From Verrucomicrobiia bacterium Tous-C4TDCM (GTDB lineage Bacteria > Verrucomicrobiota > Verrucomicrobiia > Verrucomicrobiales > Akkermansiaceae), in the NCBI GenBank assembly GCA_002304315.1, contig NEUO01000015.1:1-39334 (forward strand): a stretch of DNA of 39,334 nt, written 5' to 3'. The position numbers and the translations under genes were made by a program. The notes under the pieces were generated by a model that was given only the letters and a program-made list of their open reading frames with translations, was not told where the DNA came from and made no database searches. Of this stretch, positions 25,539 to 34,540 are shown in pieces; positions within the stretch are counted from its first letter, which is position 1; every line of letters begins with the position of its first letter.

Positions 25539-27194
25539 ATGTCATGCTTGAATCACGAATTCCCCCTGCTAGGCTCGGCTTCTCATTTGATCACAACCCG
25601 CCAAATCCTGCTACTTACGGCGGTGTCCTGCTCCCTGCACGGGCGGCTCGCGGCAGCGGAAGCCACGTCCGTGGAAGTCTTTGTGAACCGGGATCAGAGA
25701 GCCCAGCGGGGGCTTGATCTCACGGTGCCGGCGGGAACCAACGACCTTCGTTTCTTCGTGAAACCCAGGTCGCTGTCCGTCCGTTACAAACTCGAAGGCC
25801 TCGATGAGAATTGGAGCCAACAAACGGATACCATCTTCCTCCGGGTGGTGTTTTTCAATCAGAAGGGTGACCCGATCCAAGTGGACCCCTTCCCCGCTAG
25901 CGGTCGCAGCGCGGGCTGGAGAAAAACGATCGAGGACTCCGATTTCACCCCGCGGGTGGAAGGGGTCACCGTGCCACCTGACGCGGTCTCCATGTCCCTC
26001 ACCATGACCACCGCCGGACCCGCCACGCTCGTCGGCATCTATGCGATCAAGGATATAAGGGTATCCTCGATGGGGAAATCCGGGGCCACCACCAAGGTCC
26101 TGATGTCCGACAGCAGATTCCCGGAAGGAACCAAGGGAGTATGGAACAAGTCAGGCACCCATGCCTCGATGGCAAGCAAACTCGAACCCGACGATCAGAA
26201 GGATTCATCTCCGATCCTCCTGATCGTCGATGACGACATCAACGCCCATGCCGACTGGGTGACCCGGTTCCAGATCCCTCCTGACATCGCTGGCCGCGAA
26301 ACCCTGGAAATCCGCTGGAAAGAAGCCTACTTCACGGGATTGGGCGGCAACTTCACGGCGATCTACGAGCGCCTGCCCGCCGGAAAATACCGCTTCGTGG
26401 TGGAAGACCTCTCGTTGACGGGAGAGCCCCTGCAATCGGGAACCGCTATCTCTCTTGTCGTCCCGAGGGTTTTCTGGAAAAGCTTCTGGTTCTGGGGAGC
26501 CACGGCCTTGGTCCTCGGCTTGATTTCTATACTGATCGGACGTTATTTGATCCGCCGAAAAATCCGCCTCCATCTGGAGCAGGAGCGGATGATTTCCGAG
26601 GAGCGGCGGCGGATCGCGTTGGATCTGCATGACGACATTGGCACGCGCGTCTCCCACATCTCGCTGGTCGCCTCCCATGCCGACAACACCATCCAACATG
26701 AAGAAGCCAGCAAGGCATTCGGTCAAATTTCCTCCATGTCGCGCGACCTGATCGGCGCCCTGTCGGAATCCGTGTGGATGCTCAATCCAAACAACGACGA
26801 CTTGGAATCGCTCGTCGATTTCCTCTATCGGCTCGTCAACGAACTATGCCGCTTGAAGAACATCCGGTGCCGGGTGGACGCGGTGTTCATCACGGAGAAT
26901 CAAACCATCCGCTATGAATTCAGGCACAATGTGAGCCTCGCGGTCAAAGAGTGCGTGAACAACGTGCTGAAACATTCACACGCCACCGAGCTCGACATGA
27001 AAATCGAACTGGAAAAGAACGTTCTCGTGATTAGCATCACTGACAATGGTATAGGGATCTCCGAAGAATCCCGCCGCACCGGCCTCGGACTCGACAGCCT
27101 CAAATGCCGCATGAAATCCATCTGCGGCAATTGCACGTTCGAGCACCTTGCGGAAGGCGGTCTGCGGATTGTTCTTACCGCTCCTGTGGCATGA
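25539..27194 (+). CDS. Membrane sensor histidine kinase (NarL/DegS-type, HisKA_3)
   Basis: A 551-residue sensor kinase. A leader and signal-like segment (about 18-40) precede a beta-rich periplasmic region (about 41-305), one membrane helix (about 311-333) and a cytoplasmic kinase. The HisKA_3 motif ERRRIALDLHDDIGTRVSHI gives the phosphorylated His364. The ATPase carries an N box (VKECVNNVLKHSHATEL), a G1 box (ITDNGIGIS) and a G2 box (TGLGLDSL). The sensor region is not a seven-bladed propeller, and I do not recognise it; it includes strands such as SVRYKLEGLDENW that resemble the Y_Y_Y domain of hybrid sensors. The response regulator gene starts 19 bases after the stop. The surrounding glycosidase remnant and sulfatase suggest, but do not prove, a polysaccharide signal. 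Confidence 0.9.
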   Translation: MSCLNHEFPLLGSASHLITTRQILLLTAVSCSLHGRLAAAEATSVEVFVNRDQRAQRGLDLTVPAGTNDLRFFVKPRSLSVRYKLEGLDENWSQQTDTIFLRVVFFNQKGDPIQVDPFPASGRSAGWRKTIEDSDFTPRVEGVTVPPDAVSMSLTMTTAGPATLVGIYAIKDIRVSSMGKSGATTKVLMSDSRFPEGTKGVWNKSGTHASMASKLEPDDQKDSSPILLIVDDDINAHADWVTRFQIPPDIAGRETLEIRWKEAYFTGLGGNFTAIYERLPAGKYRFVVEDLSLTGEPLQSGTAISLVVPRVFWKSFWFWGATALVLGLISILIGRYLIRRKIRLHLEQERMISEERRRIALDLHDDIGTRVSHISLVASHADNTIQHEEASKAFGQISSMSRDLIGALSESVWMLNPNNDDLESLVDFLYRLVNELCRLKNIRCRVDAVFITENQTIRYEFRHNVSLAVKECVNNVLKHSHATELDMKIELEKNVLVISITDNGIGISEESRRTGLGLDSLKCRMKSICGNCTFEHLAEGGLRIVLTAPVA

Positions 27195-27213
27195 CGTTCA
27201 CCCCCGGAATCCG

Positions 27214-27846
27214 ATGATCCCCAAGAAAAAATCCGTGGTCATCGTCGAAGACGACCTCCGGCTCCAGCAGCACCTGATCGAGATCATCAAGGCCGCGGAG
27301 GACATCACCCTGTTGGGCGCGGTTTCCTCCGCCGAAGAAGCCGAGATGAAGATCCCCGCGCTTCAGCCCGATGTCGTCCTGATGGATATCAACCTGCCTG
27401 GAAAGTCGGGGATCGACTGTATACGCGGGCTGAAGAAGCGCCTGCCAAAACTCGAAGTGGTGATGCTCACGGCCTACGAGGAAGAGGACGACATCTTCCG
27501 GGCGCTGAAGGAGGGCGCGAGCGGCTATCTCATCAAATCGAGCAATTCGAACGACATCCTCGAGGCGATCCGCGATGTATTCGCCGGCGAGTCTCCGTTC
27601 TCCGGTCCCATCGCGCGGAAGATGGCGATGTATTTCCGGGAAGAACGGGAAACCCAGGACGAACGGGAAACGCTTTCCCCGCGGGAAACCGAGGTCCTCA
27701 AGCTGTTGGCCGCCGGATACATCCACAAGGAAGTGGCGGATCGACTGGACCTCACGGTGCCCACCGTCCGGACTTACGTGAGACGCATCTGCTTCAAGCT
27801 GCATGTCCGCAGCAAGGTGGAGGCGATCATCAAGTATTTGTCGTAG
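27214..27846 (+). CDS. NarL/LuxR-type response regulator
   Basis: A 210-residue transcription factor, partner of the upstream kinase. The receiver domain (6-120) has the acidic pocket VEDD, the phospho-accepting Asp58 (DVVLMDINLPG), a conserved Thr (MLTAYEE) and Lys (GYLIKSS). The C-terminal LuxR helix-turn-helix (about 147-208) reads LSPRETEVLKLLAAGYIHKE, then PTVRTYVRRICFKLHVRSK. The frame extends upstream into the kinase gene, but the ATG at 27214 gives the family N-terminus. Target promoters are not evident; the sulfatase gene to the right is one candidate. Confidence 0.93.
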   Translation: MIPKKKSVVIVEDDLRLQQHLIEIIKAAEDITLLGAVSSAEEAEMKIPALQPDVVLMDINLPGKSGIDCIRGLKKRLPKLEVVMLTAYEEEDDIFRALKEGASGYLIKSSNSNDILEAIRDVFAGESPFSGPIARKMAMYFREERETQDERETLSPRETEVLKLLAAGYIHKEVADRLDLTVPTVRTYVRRICFKLHVRSKVEAIIKYLS

Positions 27847-27881
27847 GCAGCACGGAGACACTTGCCGACCCAAGTCAGCCA

Positions 27882-28511
27882 TCACCCATTTTTCGCCGGT
27901 TCCGGGCGCATAGGCACGGGGTCCCTCATGGGGCATTCGCCGCGAAGCAAGCGGCCGCCCTTCCCCGTCAGCCAGAGGTAGTGATCACTGGGAAGTCCGT
28001 CGCAGGTAACGAACAGGTTGTCGCCGACCGGGGGATCGTTGGTGCATTGGAAGATGGCGGTTCCTTCGTCAACCTCATCAAACACGGCGACATAGATCAT
28101 GGAGGCGCCTGCTTTCTTGGCACCGGCGAACTGGGACCACAGGAATTGGCCCTTCAGCCGTGGCGTCCGATCGAATGGATCCTCCGGCTTCATGTTGTGT
28201 CAACTGAATCCCGGGAAAACGACCGGCAGGAAATCCAGGGAACGTTCCCGACACCACCGGATGTCAGCCTTGTAATACTTCTCGGCGTGGGACGTGGCGG
28301 ATGCGGGAGAGGAATAACGACCGGGTGTCCACGGGCTGATGACATCGGCGAGTTTCAGCATGTCATGGAACGCGGGGCCGGTGGTGGAATCCCGGTTTTG
28401 ATCTCGCCACCCGGTGGGCACGCCGCGCATGACCGAGCTTTTCATCAATTGGATTTGGCTCTCACTTCTTTCCAACGCTGAGCCATGAAAGTTGGGAATC
28501 ACGCCCTGCAA
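27882..28511 (-). pseudogene. Broken GH99-like glycoside hydrolase (endo-mannosidase-type)
   Basis: Two fragments in one frame, separated by a single TGA at 28200-28202, belong to one gene. The upstream piece contains GVPTGWRDQNRDST, DVISPWTPGRYSSP and ends FLPVVFPGFS. The downstream piece continues HNMKPEDPFDRTPRLKGQF, then MIYVAVFDEVDEGTAIFQCT and LPSDHYLWLTGKGG. I recognise this as the C-terminal half of GH71/GH99-like proteins, in which a Trp codon follows GFS; here TGG appears to have become TGA. The N-terminal half is missing, and the sequence before about 28450 no longer matches. It is convergent with the response regulator gene. Confidence 0.72.
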
Positions 28512-28708
28512 TTGACCGCGGGCGGATTCCCAAAGAGATACTACTTACTTTCCGGATAATGGGTAGTCCTCAAAGCGAGGACAGCGGGCGTGTCATCATA
28601 TTGTGGACTATGCTACCAAGGCTACCCCGGGTAACGTCGTTCAATGTGGAGCTGATTCAAAGGGACCTACACCAGCGATCCATCTGTTCCGGAATCATCA
28701 TCAAACCC

Positions 28709-31700
28709 ATGCTCCTGATCCGCGCTTTGACTGCAGCAACCGCTAGCGCGGATATTGACCCACGTTTTGCAAACCGCCCAAGTTGGCTCCGCCGCCGCCT
28801 TCCCCGGTTATGTGACGGGCTTCTGGCCGCTGTCGCTTGCTGGCTGGCCTGCACCAGTTCGGCAATGGCGGCCGTCGAGGTGGACTTCAGCCATACCAAC
28901 TCGGCGGCAACCACCTCGAACCAGAATACCGGCACGATCACCCTGGCGTTCACGGTAGATGGCTCGGGCAATGTGACGCTGGATGCCTCCTGTGTAAACT
29001 CAGGCCCGGCGGCTAACGTCAATGAGTTCGACGGCCCCTGCGGCACGATCAGCGACACGGCCATGTGGGGCAAGAGCTTCAGCATCGTGCTGACGTCATC
29101 GGGTGCCAACGGCCTCAGCCTGCGCGTCAGCAACTTGACCACCGGACTTTCCGTCCAAGGTCTAAACTCGCACCTCGTGGATAAAGCCGACGAGCAACTC
29201 ACCGCAACGGTCACCGGTCTCGGTACGAAATTCAAGCTGCAGGAACTCGGTTATGCCAATGCCACGACCTCGGCGGGCACCCAGATGAACGTCTCGGGAA
29301 CTGCCTACGGCTTGTCGGGCGCTGCCGGCACGGTCGATGTCTCTACCCAGGGAATCACCGGCGATTTCACCATCAACTCCGCGACGGACGCGGATACCCA
29401 GGGCTTCGTGCTGAGCGGTCTGTCCTTCGACGTGGTGGGGGACCCTCCGCCTCCTTTGGTGGCCAATGACGCGGTCGTGACTTTCGCCAACAGCGGCAAT
29501 GGATACGGACCGACCCCGCCGTATACCCAAGCCAGCGCCGGCGCCTCGACGATCACGCTGGGTTTCTCGATCAATGGTGCCGGGGTCATTTCCCTCGACG
29601 CGTCCACCACCAGCAGCGGGATCTTTTCCACCATGGTCGCGGAGTGGGACAAGACCAACGTCGGCTCGGTGGCGGACCCCTCGTTGTTAGGGAAATCCTT
29701 CACCCTGGTGGGCAGCCAGTCCGGCGGAGCAAACCTCACCATCAGTGAGCTTGGCGGCGGCGGCATCGGGATCCAGGGCGAGAACTCCAACCGGGTCGAT
29801 GGACTGAACTACGGCACGGGCGACGTCAACTCCACCCCGGAAACCCTGACCTGGACGCTCAACGCGCCGGCCGGCCTGGAACTGGTTCTCAAAAGTTGGT
29901 CCTTCATCGAAGGCACCAACGGGGACATCCGCGTCTCGAACGGAACCACGAACAGCGATTTCCCCAACATGACGGGTGCCACGGGAACGCTTACCCTTCC
30001 GAACCCGCCGCTTGCCAATGGCGGATCCCTCACCTTCAAGGAGATTCCGGGAATCGGGGCGACGACCGGCGCGGGCATCGCCGGCTTCACCTTCGCGGTC
30101 ACCGCACCTAACGCACCCGAAGGGTTTGACAACGGCTCGGGCAACAACCTGTGGACCAACGCCACCAACTGGAGCCCGGACGGTGTGCCGGCCGCCCCCT
30201 CCGATGGGATCATCAATGGCTACAATGTAATTCTCAACAGCGTGGCATCCGCCAGTCCGGACGAACTTCTGATCACCAATGGCTCGCTCACCCTCACCGG
30301 CAGCGGAGCGCTGTCGATGCGCGCCATGACGATTGGCCGAGACCTCACCAAAACCGTCCGCCTCGTGATCAATGGATCGGTCGTGTCCTTTGGTTACAAT
30401 GGATCATCCACCGCCAATGAGTTCGCAGTCGGCTCCGCCGCCACCGTGGAAACCAAGCCGGACTCGGGCGGCAGCAAGCCGCTCGAACTCGGCGCCGCCA
30501 AACTGGTTCTCGACCAAGGGTCGGAGTGGATTCTGGACGGGGCGAGCTACACGGGTTCGTTCCCTGTCGGCGACCGCTTTGTGCTTGCAAACTTCGGCTC
30601 CTTCGCCGGCAGCACCGGCGGCTTGCGCACCCGCAACTTCGACTTGCCCTCCAACCGCCGACTCCAATTGGTGGCCACTTCCACCACGCTCTACTACGAG
30701 GTGATGACCCAGACCGCCGCTACCGGACCGAACATCGTCCTCATCAACGTGGACGACATGGCAGGCGGACAGCATTTCGGCTTCGAGGGGAGGAATTGCA
30801 TCACCCCGACGCTTGATTCCCTCGCCTCCACCGGTCTTCGTTTCACCGCTGGCTTCGCCGCCGCGACGGTCTGCGGGCCCTCGCGCTACTCGCTGCTCAC
30901 CAGCCGCTGGCCGTCGCGAAACACCAGCCCCAACTTCACCTCTCTCTATCCATTGGGAACCCTCGGACGCTTCGGCGTCTCGGACACCGAACTGGAGTAC
31001 GACGGGCAGAACATCGGTGCCTGGCTGCAACAGGCCGGCTATCGCACCGGCTTCGTGGGAAAATCCCACGTGCTCGATGATGAGCTCAAGGTTACCACCA
31101 CTTGGTCGGCAAAGGGCCTCCTCACCTACGAGAAAGCCGCCGATCCGGCCACCAATCCCGCGGTCAACGCGGCCATGCAGCACAACCACCGTGTCGTTTG
31201 CCAAAACATGAGGGCCCAAGGCTTCGACTACGTCGACGCGTTCTACCACGCCAACCTCAAGGAACTCTACAGCGACAAGCTCAACGTCCACAATCAGGAG
31301 TGGATCACCAGCCGCGCCCTGCGCTTCATCGAGGAAAACCGCAACGAGCGCTTCTTCCTCTACATGGCTCCCACCATCAACCACGGGCCGGTGAACAACA
31401 ACCTCGACTACACGCTGCGGGCCAACAAGGCCTACACCAGCGCCGGTTACCTGCCCAACGAGGACTACTCATTCATGCCGACGCGCTCGTCGATCATCAC
31501 TCAGGTGCAGAACGCCGGCAAAGACCTTATTTCCGCCCGCGAGACCTGGCTCGATTACTCCATCCAAGCCATCCTCAACAAGCTCACCGCATACGGCATC
31601 CGCAACGACACACTGATCATCTTCACTTCCGACCACGGCGAGAAGACGCTCTCCAGCCCGGTTGTTTGGGGGAAATCCTCGCTCTACGACCTCGGCATGA

Positions 31701-32968
31701 AGGTGCCGCTGGTCATGAACTGGCCCAATGGCATCACCTCGCCAGGCCGGACCTATCATGAAGTCGTCAGTCAGGTGGACATCGCCCCCACGCTGCTCGC
31801 TCTGACCGGGGCCTCCGCCCTGCCGACCCGTCCAGTGGACGGCGTCAGCCTCGTGTCGGTGTTCAACGGCAGCACTACTGCGGTCCGTGACGACGTGTTC
31901 TGCGAGATCGGCTATGCCCGCGCCGTCCGCACCAAGACCCGCAAATACATCGCCGTGCGCTACACGCCCTCGATCTACGCCCAGATCGCCAGCGGCTACC
32001 GGTGGCCGGAATACAATACTAGTTCGCAGCTGACGGGAGGAACCATTCAACGGCCCTATTATCTCAACAACAGCGGTCTTGGAGCGGGAGTCGCGGATAC
32101 CAACCCGACCTACTTCGACGATGACCAGCTTTACAACCTGACCACCGACCCAACCGAAGATACCAACCTCTACGGCCAGGACCCCGCCACGACCTACGAC
32201 CTCAAGAAACGCCTCGCGAACTACATCGGCGGTATTCCCGATCGGCCATTCCGGCAGTTCAGCGACAGTTCCAAGGAGTTCTCACCCGCACCTTCCACCG
32301 CGCCGGCTGCCCCCGGTTCGGTCCAGATGACCTTCCAAGGCCTGAATCAGGTAATACTCAACTGGTCCGATGCCGCCGACAGCGAGCTGGGATACATCGT
32401 TCGCAAAACCGTCAACGGCGGCACGCCCGTTATGGTTGGCGAATATCCTCCCGGGACCACCAGCGCCACCGTGAACCTTGATAACGGAGTCTCAGACATT
32501 CTGCTCCAAGTGGCCAGCTACAACAGGCAAGGCGACACCGCGGTCTATCAGGATCTGCTCTCTCCCGAACCATGGCGCTACCGGACCTTCGGCGGCAGCG
32601 ATCCCAACCTGACCGGGCCCGCCAGCCAGTGGAACAACGATGCCGATGGCGATGGCGTCACCACGATGTGGGAATACGCCTTTGGCACCGACCCGCTTTC
32701 GGCCTCTTCGGTTGCCAAGCCCGCGATGCGGATGACGCCCGACACGGGCAATCGCTTCTTGGAATACGTCTTGCCGCGCGACAGCCGCCGTGGCGTGCAA
32801 TTCCTTGGCGCGGTCAGCTCGGACCTGACCACCTGGCAGAGCGGATCGCCGCATTGCACCGTCGTCGAGGAAGGGGCCAACCAAATGATCTTCCGCAGCG
32901 CGACACCCGTCAGCGGAAATCCCCGCCAGTTCATCCGTGCCGAAATGATCAATCCGCCCGGGCAGTGA
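28709..32968 (+). CDS. Giant secreted multidomain sulfatase
   Basis: A 1419-residue exported protein. After a long n-region comes a signal segment ending TSSAMA (about 51). Two tandem beta domains follow (about 54-250 and 254-470; compare GTITLAFTVDGSGNVTLDAS with STITLGFSINGAGVISLDAS). Next is a segment with NLWTNATNWSPDGVP like autotransporter-associated domains (about 477-670), then a full type I sulfatase. The sulfatase has metal Asp682-Asp683 (VLINVDDM), the formylglycine motif CGPSR (Cys722) and SDHGEK (Asp975-His976). A fibronectin-III-like domain (about 1201-1285) and a C-terminal EYAFGTDP module end it. It would cleave sulfate esters from polysaccharides after Cys-to-formylglycine maturation; no maturase is encoded nearby. 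The ATG at 28559 would add 50 residues that look non-coding. Confidence 0.88.
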   Translation: MLLIRALTAATASADIDPRFANRPSWLRRRLPRLCDGLLAAVACWLACTSSAMAAVEVDFSHTNSAATTSNQNTGTITLAFTVDGSGNVTLDASCVNSGPAANVNEFDGPCGTISDTAMWGKSFSIVLTSSGANGLSLRVSNLTTGLSVQGLNSHLVDKADEQLTATVTGLGTKFKLQELGYANATTSAGTQMNVSGTAYGLSGAAGTVDVSTQGITGDFTINSATDADTQGFVLSGLSFDVVGDPPPPLVANDAVVTFANSGNGYGPTPPYTQASAGASTITLGFSINGAGVISLDASTTSSGIFSTMVAEWDKTNVGSVADPSLLGKSFTLVGSQSGGANLTISELGGGGIGIQGENSNRVDGLNYGTGDVNSTPETLTWTLNAPAGLELVLKSWSFIEGTNGDIRVSNGTTNSDFPNMTGATGTLTLPNPPLANGGSLTFKEIPGIGATTGAGIAGFTFAVTAPNAPEGFDNGSGNNLWTNATNWSPDGVPAAPSDGIINGYNVILNSVASASPDELLITNGSLTLTGSGALSMRAMTIGRDLTKTVRLVINGSVVSFGYNGSSTANEFAVGSAATVETKPDSGGSKPLELGAAKLVLDQGSEWILDGASYTGSFPVGDRFVLANFGSFAGSTGGLRTRNFDLPSNRRLQLVATSTTLYYEVMTQTAATGPNIVLINVDDMAGGQHFGFEGRNCITPTLDSLASTGLRFTAGFAAATVCGPSRYSLLTSRWPSRNTSPNFTSLYPLGTLGRFGVSDTELEYDGQNIGAWLQQAGYRTGFVGKSHVLDDELKVTTTWSAKGLLTYEKAADPATNPAVNAAMQHNHRVVCQNMRAQGFDYVDAFYHANLKELYSDKLNVHNQEWITSRALRFIEENRNERFFLYMAPTINHGPVNNNLDYTLRANKAYTSAGYLPNEDYSFMPTRSSIITQVQNAGKDLISARETWLDYSIQAILNKLTAYGIRNDTLIIFTSDHGEKTLSSPVVWGKSSLYDLGMKVPLVMNWPNGITSPGRTYHEVVSQVDIAPTLLALTGASALPTRPVDGVSLVSVFNGSTTAVRDDVFCEIGYARAVRTKTRKYIAVRYTPSIYAQIASGYRWPEYNTSSQLTGGTIQRPYYLNNSGLGAGVADTNPTYFDDDQLYNLTTDPTEDTNLYGQDPATTYDLKKRLANYIGGIPDRPFRQFSDSSKEFSPAPSTAPAAPGSVQMTFQGLNQVILNWSDAADSELGYIVRKTVNGGTPVMVGEYPPGTTSATVNLDNGVSDILLQVASYNRQGDTAVYQDLLSPEPWRYRTFGGSDPNLTGPASQWNNDADGDGVTTMWEYAFGTDPLSASSVAKPAMRMTPDTGNRFLEYVLPRDSRRGVQFLGAVSSDLTTWQSGSPHCTVVEEGANQMIFRSATPVSGNPRQFIRAEMINPPGQ

Positions 32969-32972
32969 GAAT

Positions 32973-32996
32973 GCCCGTCGAGGAATGCAGGCGGGC
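32973..32996. terminator. Possible weak terminator between convergent genes
   Basis: A 7-bp stem (GCCCGTC with GGCGGGC, one G-U pair) with a ten-base loop lies just after the sulfatase stop. Only a loose T-rich stretch follows about 15 bases later, so terminator function is uncertain. Confidence 0.3.
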
Positions 32997-33052
32997 GAAC
33001 GGAATTTCAGATAGGGCGATTTAATTTATGGCAGCAAGAACCGATTGGAACG

Positions 33053-33790
33053 TTAGCCGTCGCGTTCTTCACCCGCCCCAACCCGCCGGGTTTGTTCAGC
33101 GCTTCTTCTTTTGCCAACCGGTTCCCCGACATCGACCGGCCGATCCACACTGCGGTAAGTCGTTTTCCCGTTAGATCCAGTCAGGAAGATGACAAAACTG
33201 CGGTTTCGGTTTTCCGACAGCCAGCGGGTGGAGGCGAAGATTTTATCTCCCGCTTCGCTGCGGTCACTCATGGTGATGTTATAGTGGTTGTTATGAACGG
33301 GGTCGGTGGGGCGCGACTTCACGCCCTTCCCCGCTTCAAGAACCACCTCGGTGCCGCCAAGTTTCAACACCACGGTTTTCGCGGATCGGTTGATGAAAAA
33401 ATAATCGCCCGCTTTGAACGAGTCGTCGTCGAGCCTGACGACGAAGGGGACGAATCCGGCATGCTTCTCCGAAGCCAGCACGACGGCGAAGGACTTGCCT
33501 TCAGCGGGCAGAGTGACATTGCAAAGCGGGACATCGCTGTCAGGGGCCTTGAGTTCCACCGAGCGGGCGGACACCGCAACGGCCTCGGAAAATCCTGATG
33601 AGGGAAGATCAAGCGCTTCGGATTTGGACTCCTTCGTTTGCAGGAACACCTTCGCCGGCTCCTTGGTGACTTCGCAGCCAAGAAGGCGCAGCATGATTCC
33701 TTTTTCGGATTTCCCTGCTCCCCTGGCGTTCTGGATGGCACAGGGCAGACAGGCGGCGGTGAGTAGAATCAGGGACAGGCGGCGTGTCAC
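33053..33790 (-). CDS. Small secreted partner of the pseudopilin cassette (paralog 3)
   Basis: A 245-residue exported protein with a signal peptide (about 1-24, ending NARG). It shares with the upstream gene product the block NVTLPAEGKSFAVVL (there NVVLPAEGKDFIILL), a strand DYFFINRSAKTVVLKLGG, and the late FASTRWL followed by RSFVIFLTGSNGKTTYRSV. It is therefore a tandem duplicate within the family that accompanies the giant pseudopilins. The last 30 residues are charged and differ from the others. It is the third gene of the minus-strand cassette, 34 bases after paralog 2, and is convergent with the sulfatase gene. No named family is recognised. Confidence 0.78.
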   Translation of the reverse strand: MTRRLSLILLTAACLPCAIQNARGAGKSEKGIMLRLLGCEVTKEPAKVFLQTKESKSEALDLPSSGFSEAVAVSARSVELKAPDSDVPLCNVTLPAEGKSFAVVLASEKHAGFVPFVVRLDDDSFKAGDYFFINRSAKTVVLKLGGTEVVLEAGKGVKSRPTDPVHNNHYNITMSDRSEAGDKIFASTRWLSENRNRSFVIFLTGSNGKTTYRSVDRPVDVGEPVGKRRSAEQTRRVGAGEERDG

Positions 33791-33824
33791 GGGTTCGTAA
33801 GGTTCGTGGTTTGCGGGAAAGGAA

Positions 33825-34505
33825 TCATTGAACCGAAGCTACGGGCGTCAGCTCCTCGTCAACCGCCTGATAGGTGAGGCGGCCGGTCTGGCTGCGGTAG
33901 AAGAAGATATAGCAGCGACTCTTTTCCCTGTGGGGCCAACGGGTGTTGGCGAAGGGGCGGGCCTTGCCGTCGTCCGGCTGATAGAAGGTGACCTGGTAAT
34001 ACGGTTTCTCACCGCGTGGCGGCGCCTTGGCGAACACCGCCACGCGCGGCTTGATGAGCACTTTGGTCTCACCAAGAGTGGCTCCCAGTGTGACCTCCGA
34101 GGCGTTGAAAAACAGCACGCTATCCGCGCCGAAACGGGATTCCCTGCCATTGACGAGATGGACCTTGTAAGTGGCTCCGGCAGGTTCCAGCAGGATGATG
34201 AAATCCTTGCCCTCCGCCGGCAGCACGACGTTTGCAACGGCGCGGAAGCCGGATTCCTGCTTGGCGTCCGGAATCGCGAGGGAGAACTCACGGGTGCCGG
34301 GCTTAAAGGGATCGCTGAGGCCGCGCGCGCCGATCTGGACCGCGTCGCCGGCCACGCTGCCGGACAGCAGGTGGAGCTTGACGACCGGACCACCCCGGAC
34401 GAGCAGCAGGGCGCGAACGCCTGTCGTATTGGACTCCGTGGCGGTGGTCAGGGAACCGGCGAAACAAGCGGTGACCAGAAGGAAATTGAACAAGAGCCGG
34501 AACAT
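33825..34505 (-). CDS. Small secreted partner of the pseudopilin cassette (paralog 2)
   Basis: A 226-residue exported protein with a signal peptide (about 1-22, MFRLLFNFLLVTACFAGSLT). The beta-rich body contains the shared blocks NVVLPAEGKDFIILL, SVLFFNASEVTLGATLG, FANTRWP and RCYIFFYRSQTGRLTYQAV, parallel to the paralogs at 23731-24399 and 33053-33790. It begins 35 bases after the giant pseudopilin gene and is surely in its operon. It may be a periplasmic chaperone, a minor structural subunit or a cargo protein; the sequence does not decide. Confidence 0.78.
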   Translation of the reverse strand: MFRLLFNFLLVTACFAGSLTTATESNTTGVRALLLVRGGPVVKLHLLSGSVAGDAVQIGARGLSDPFKPGTREFSLAIPDAKQESGFRAVANVVLPAEGKDFIILLEPAGATYKVHLVNGRESRFGADSVLFFNASEVTLGATLGETKVLIKPRVAVFAKAPPRGEKPYYQVTFYQPDDGKARPFANTRWPHREKSRCYIFFYRSQTGRLTYQAVDEELTPVASVQ

Positions 34506-34540
34506 GGAGCCAAAGGAAGGTTGAGGTGGTTTGCGGGGCT

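Noticed and set aside
28200-28202. In-frame TGA in the GH99-like gene as selenocysteine or recoded Trp
   Set aside because: The gene also lacks its N-terminal half, and other genes here use TGA as a normal stop, so a nonsense mutation is simpler.
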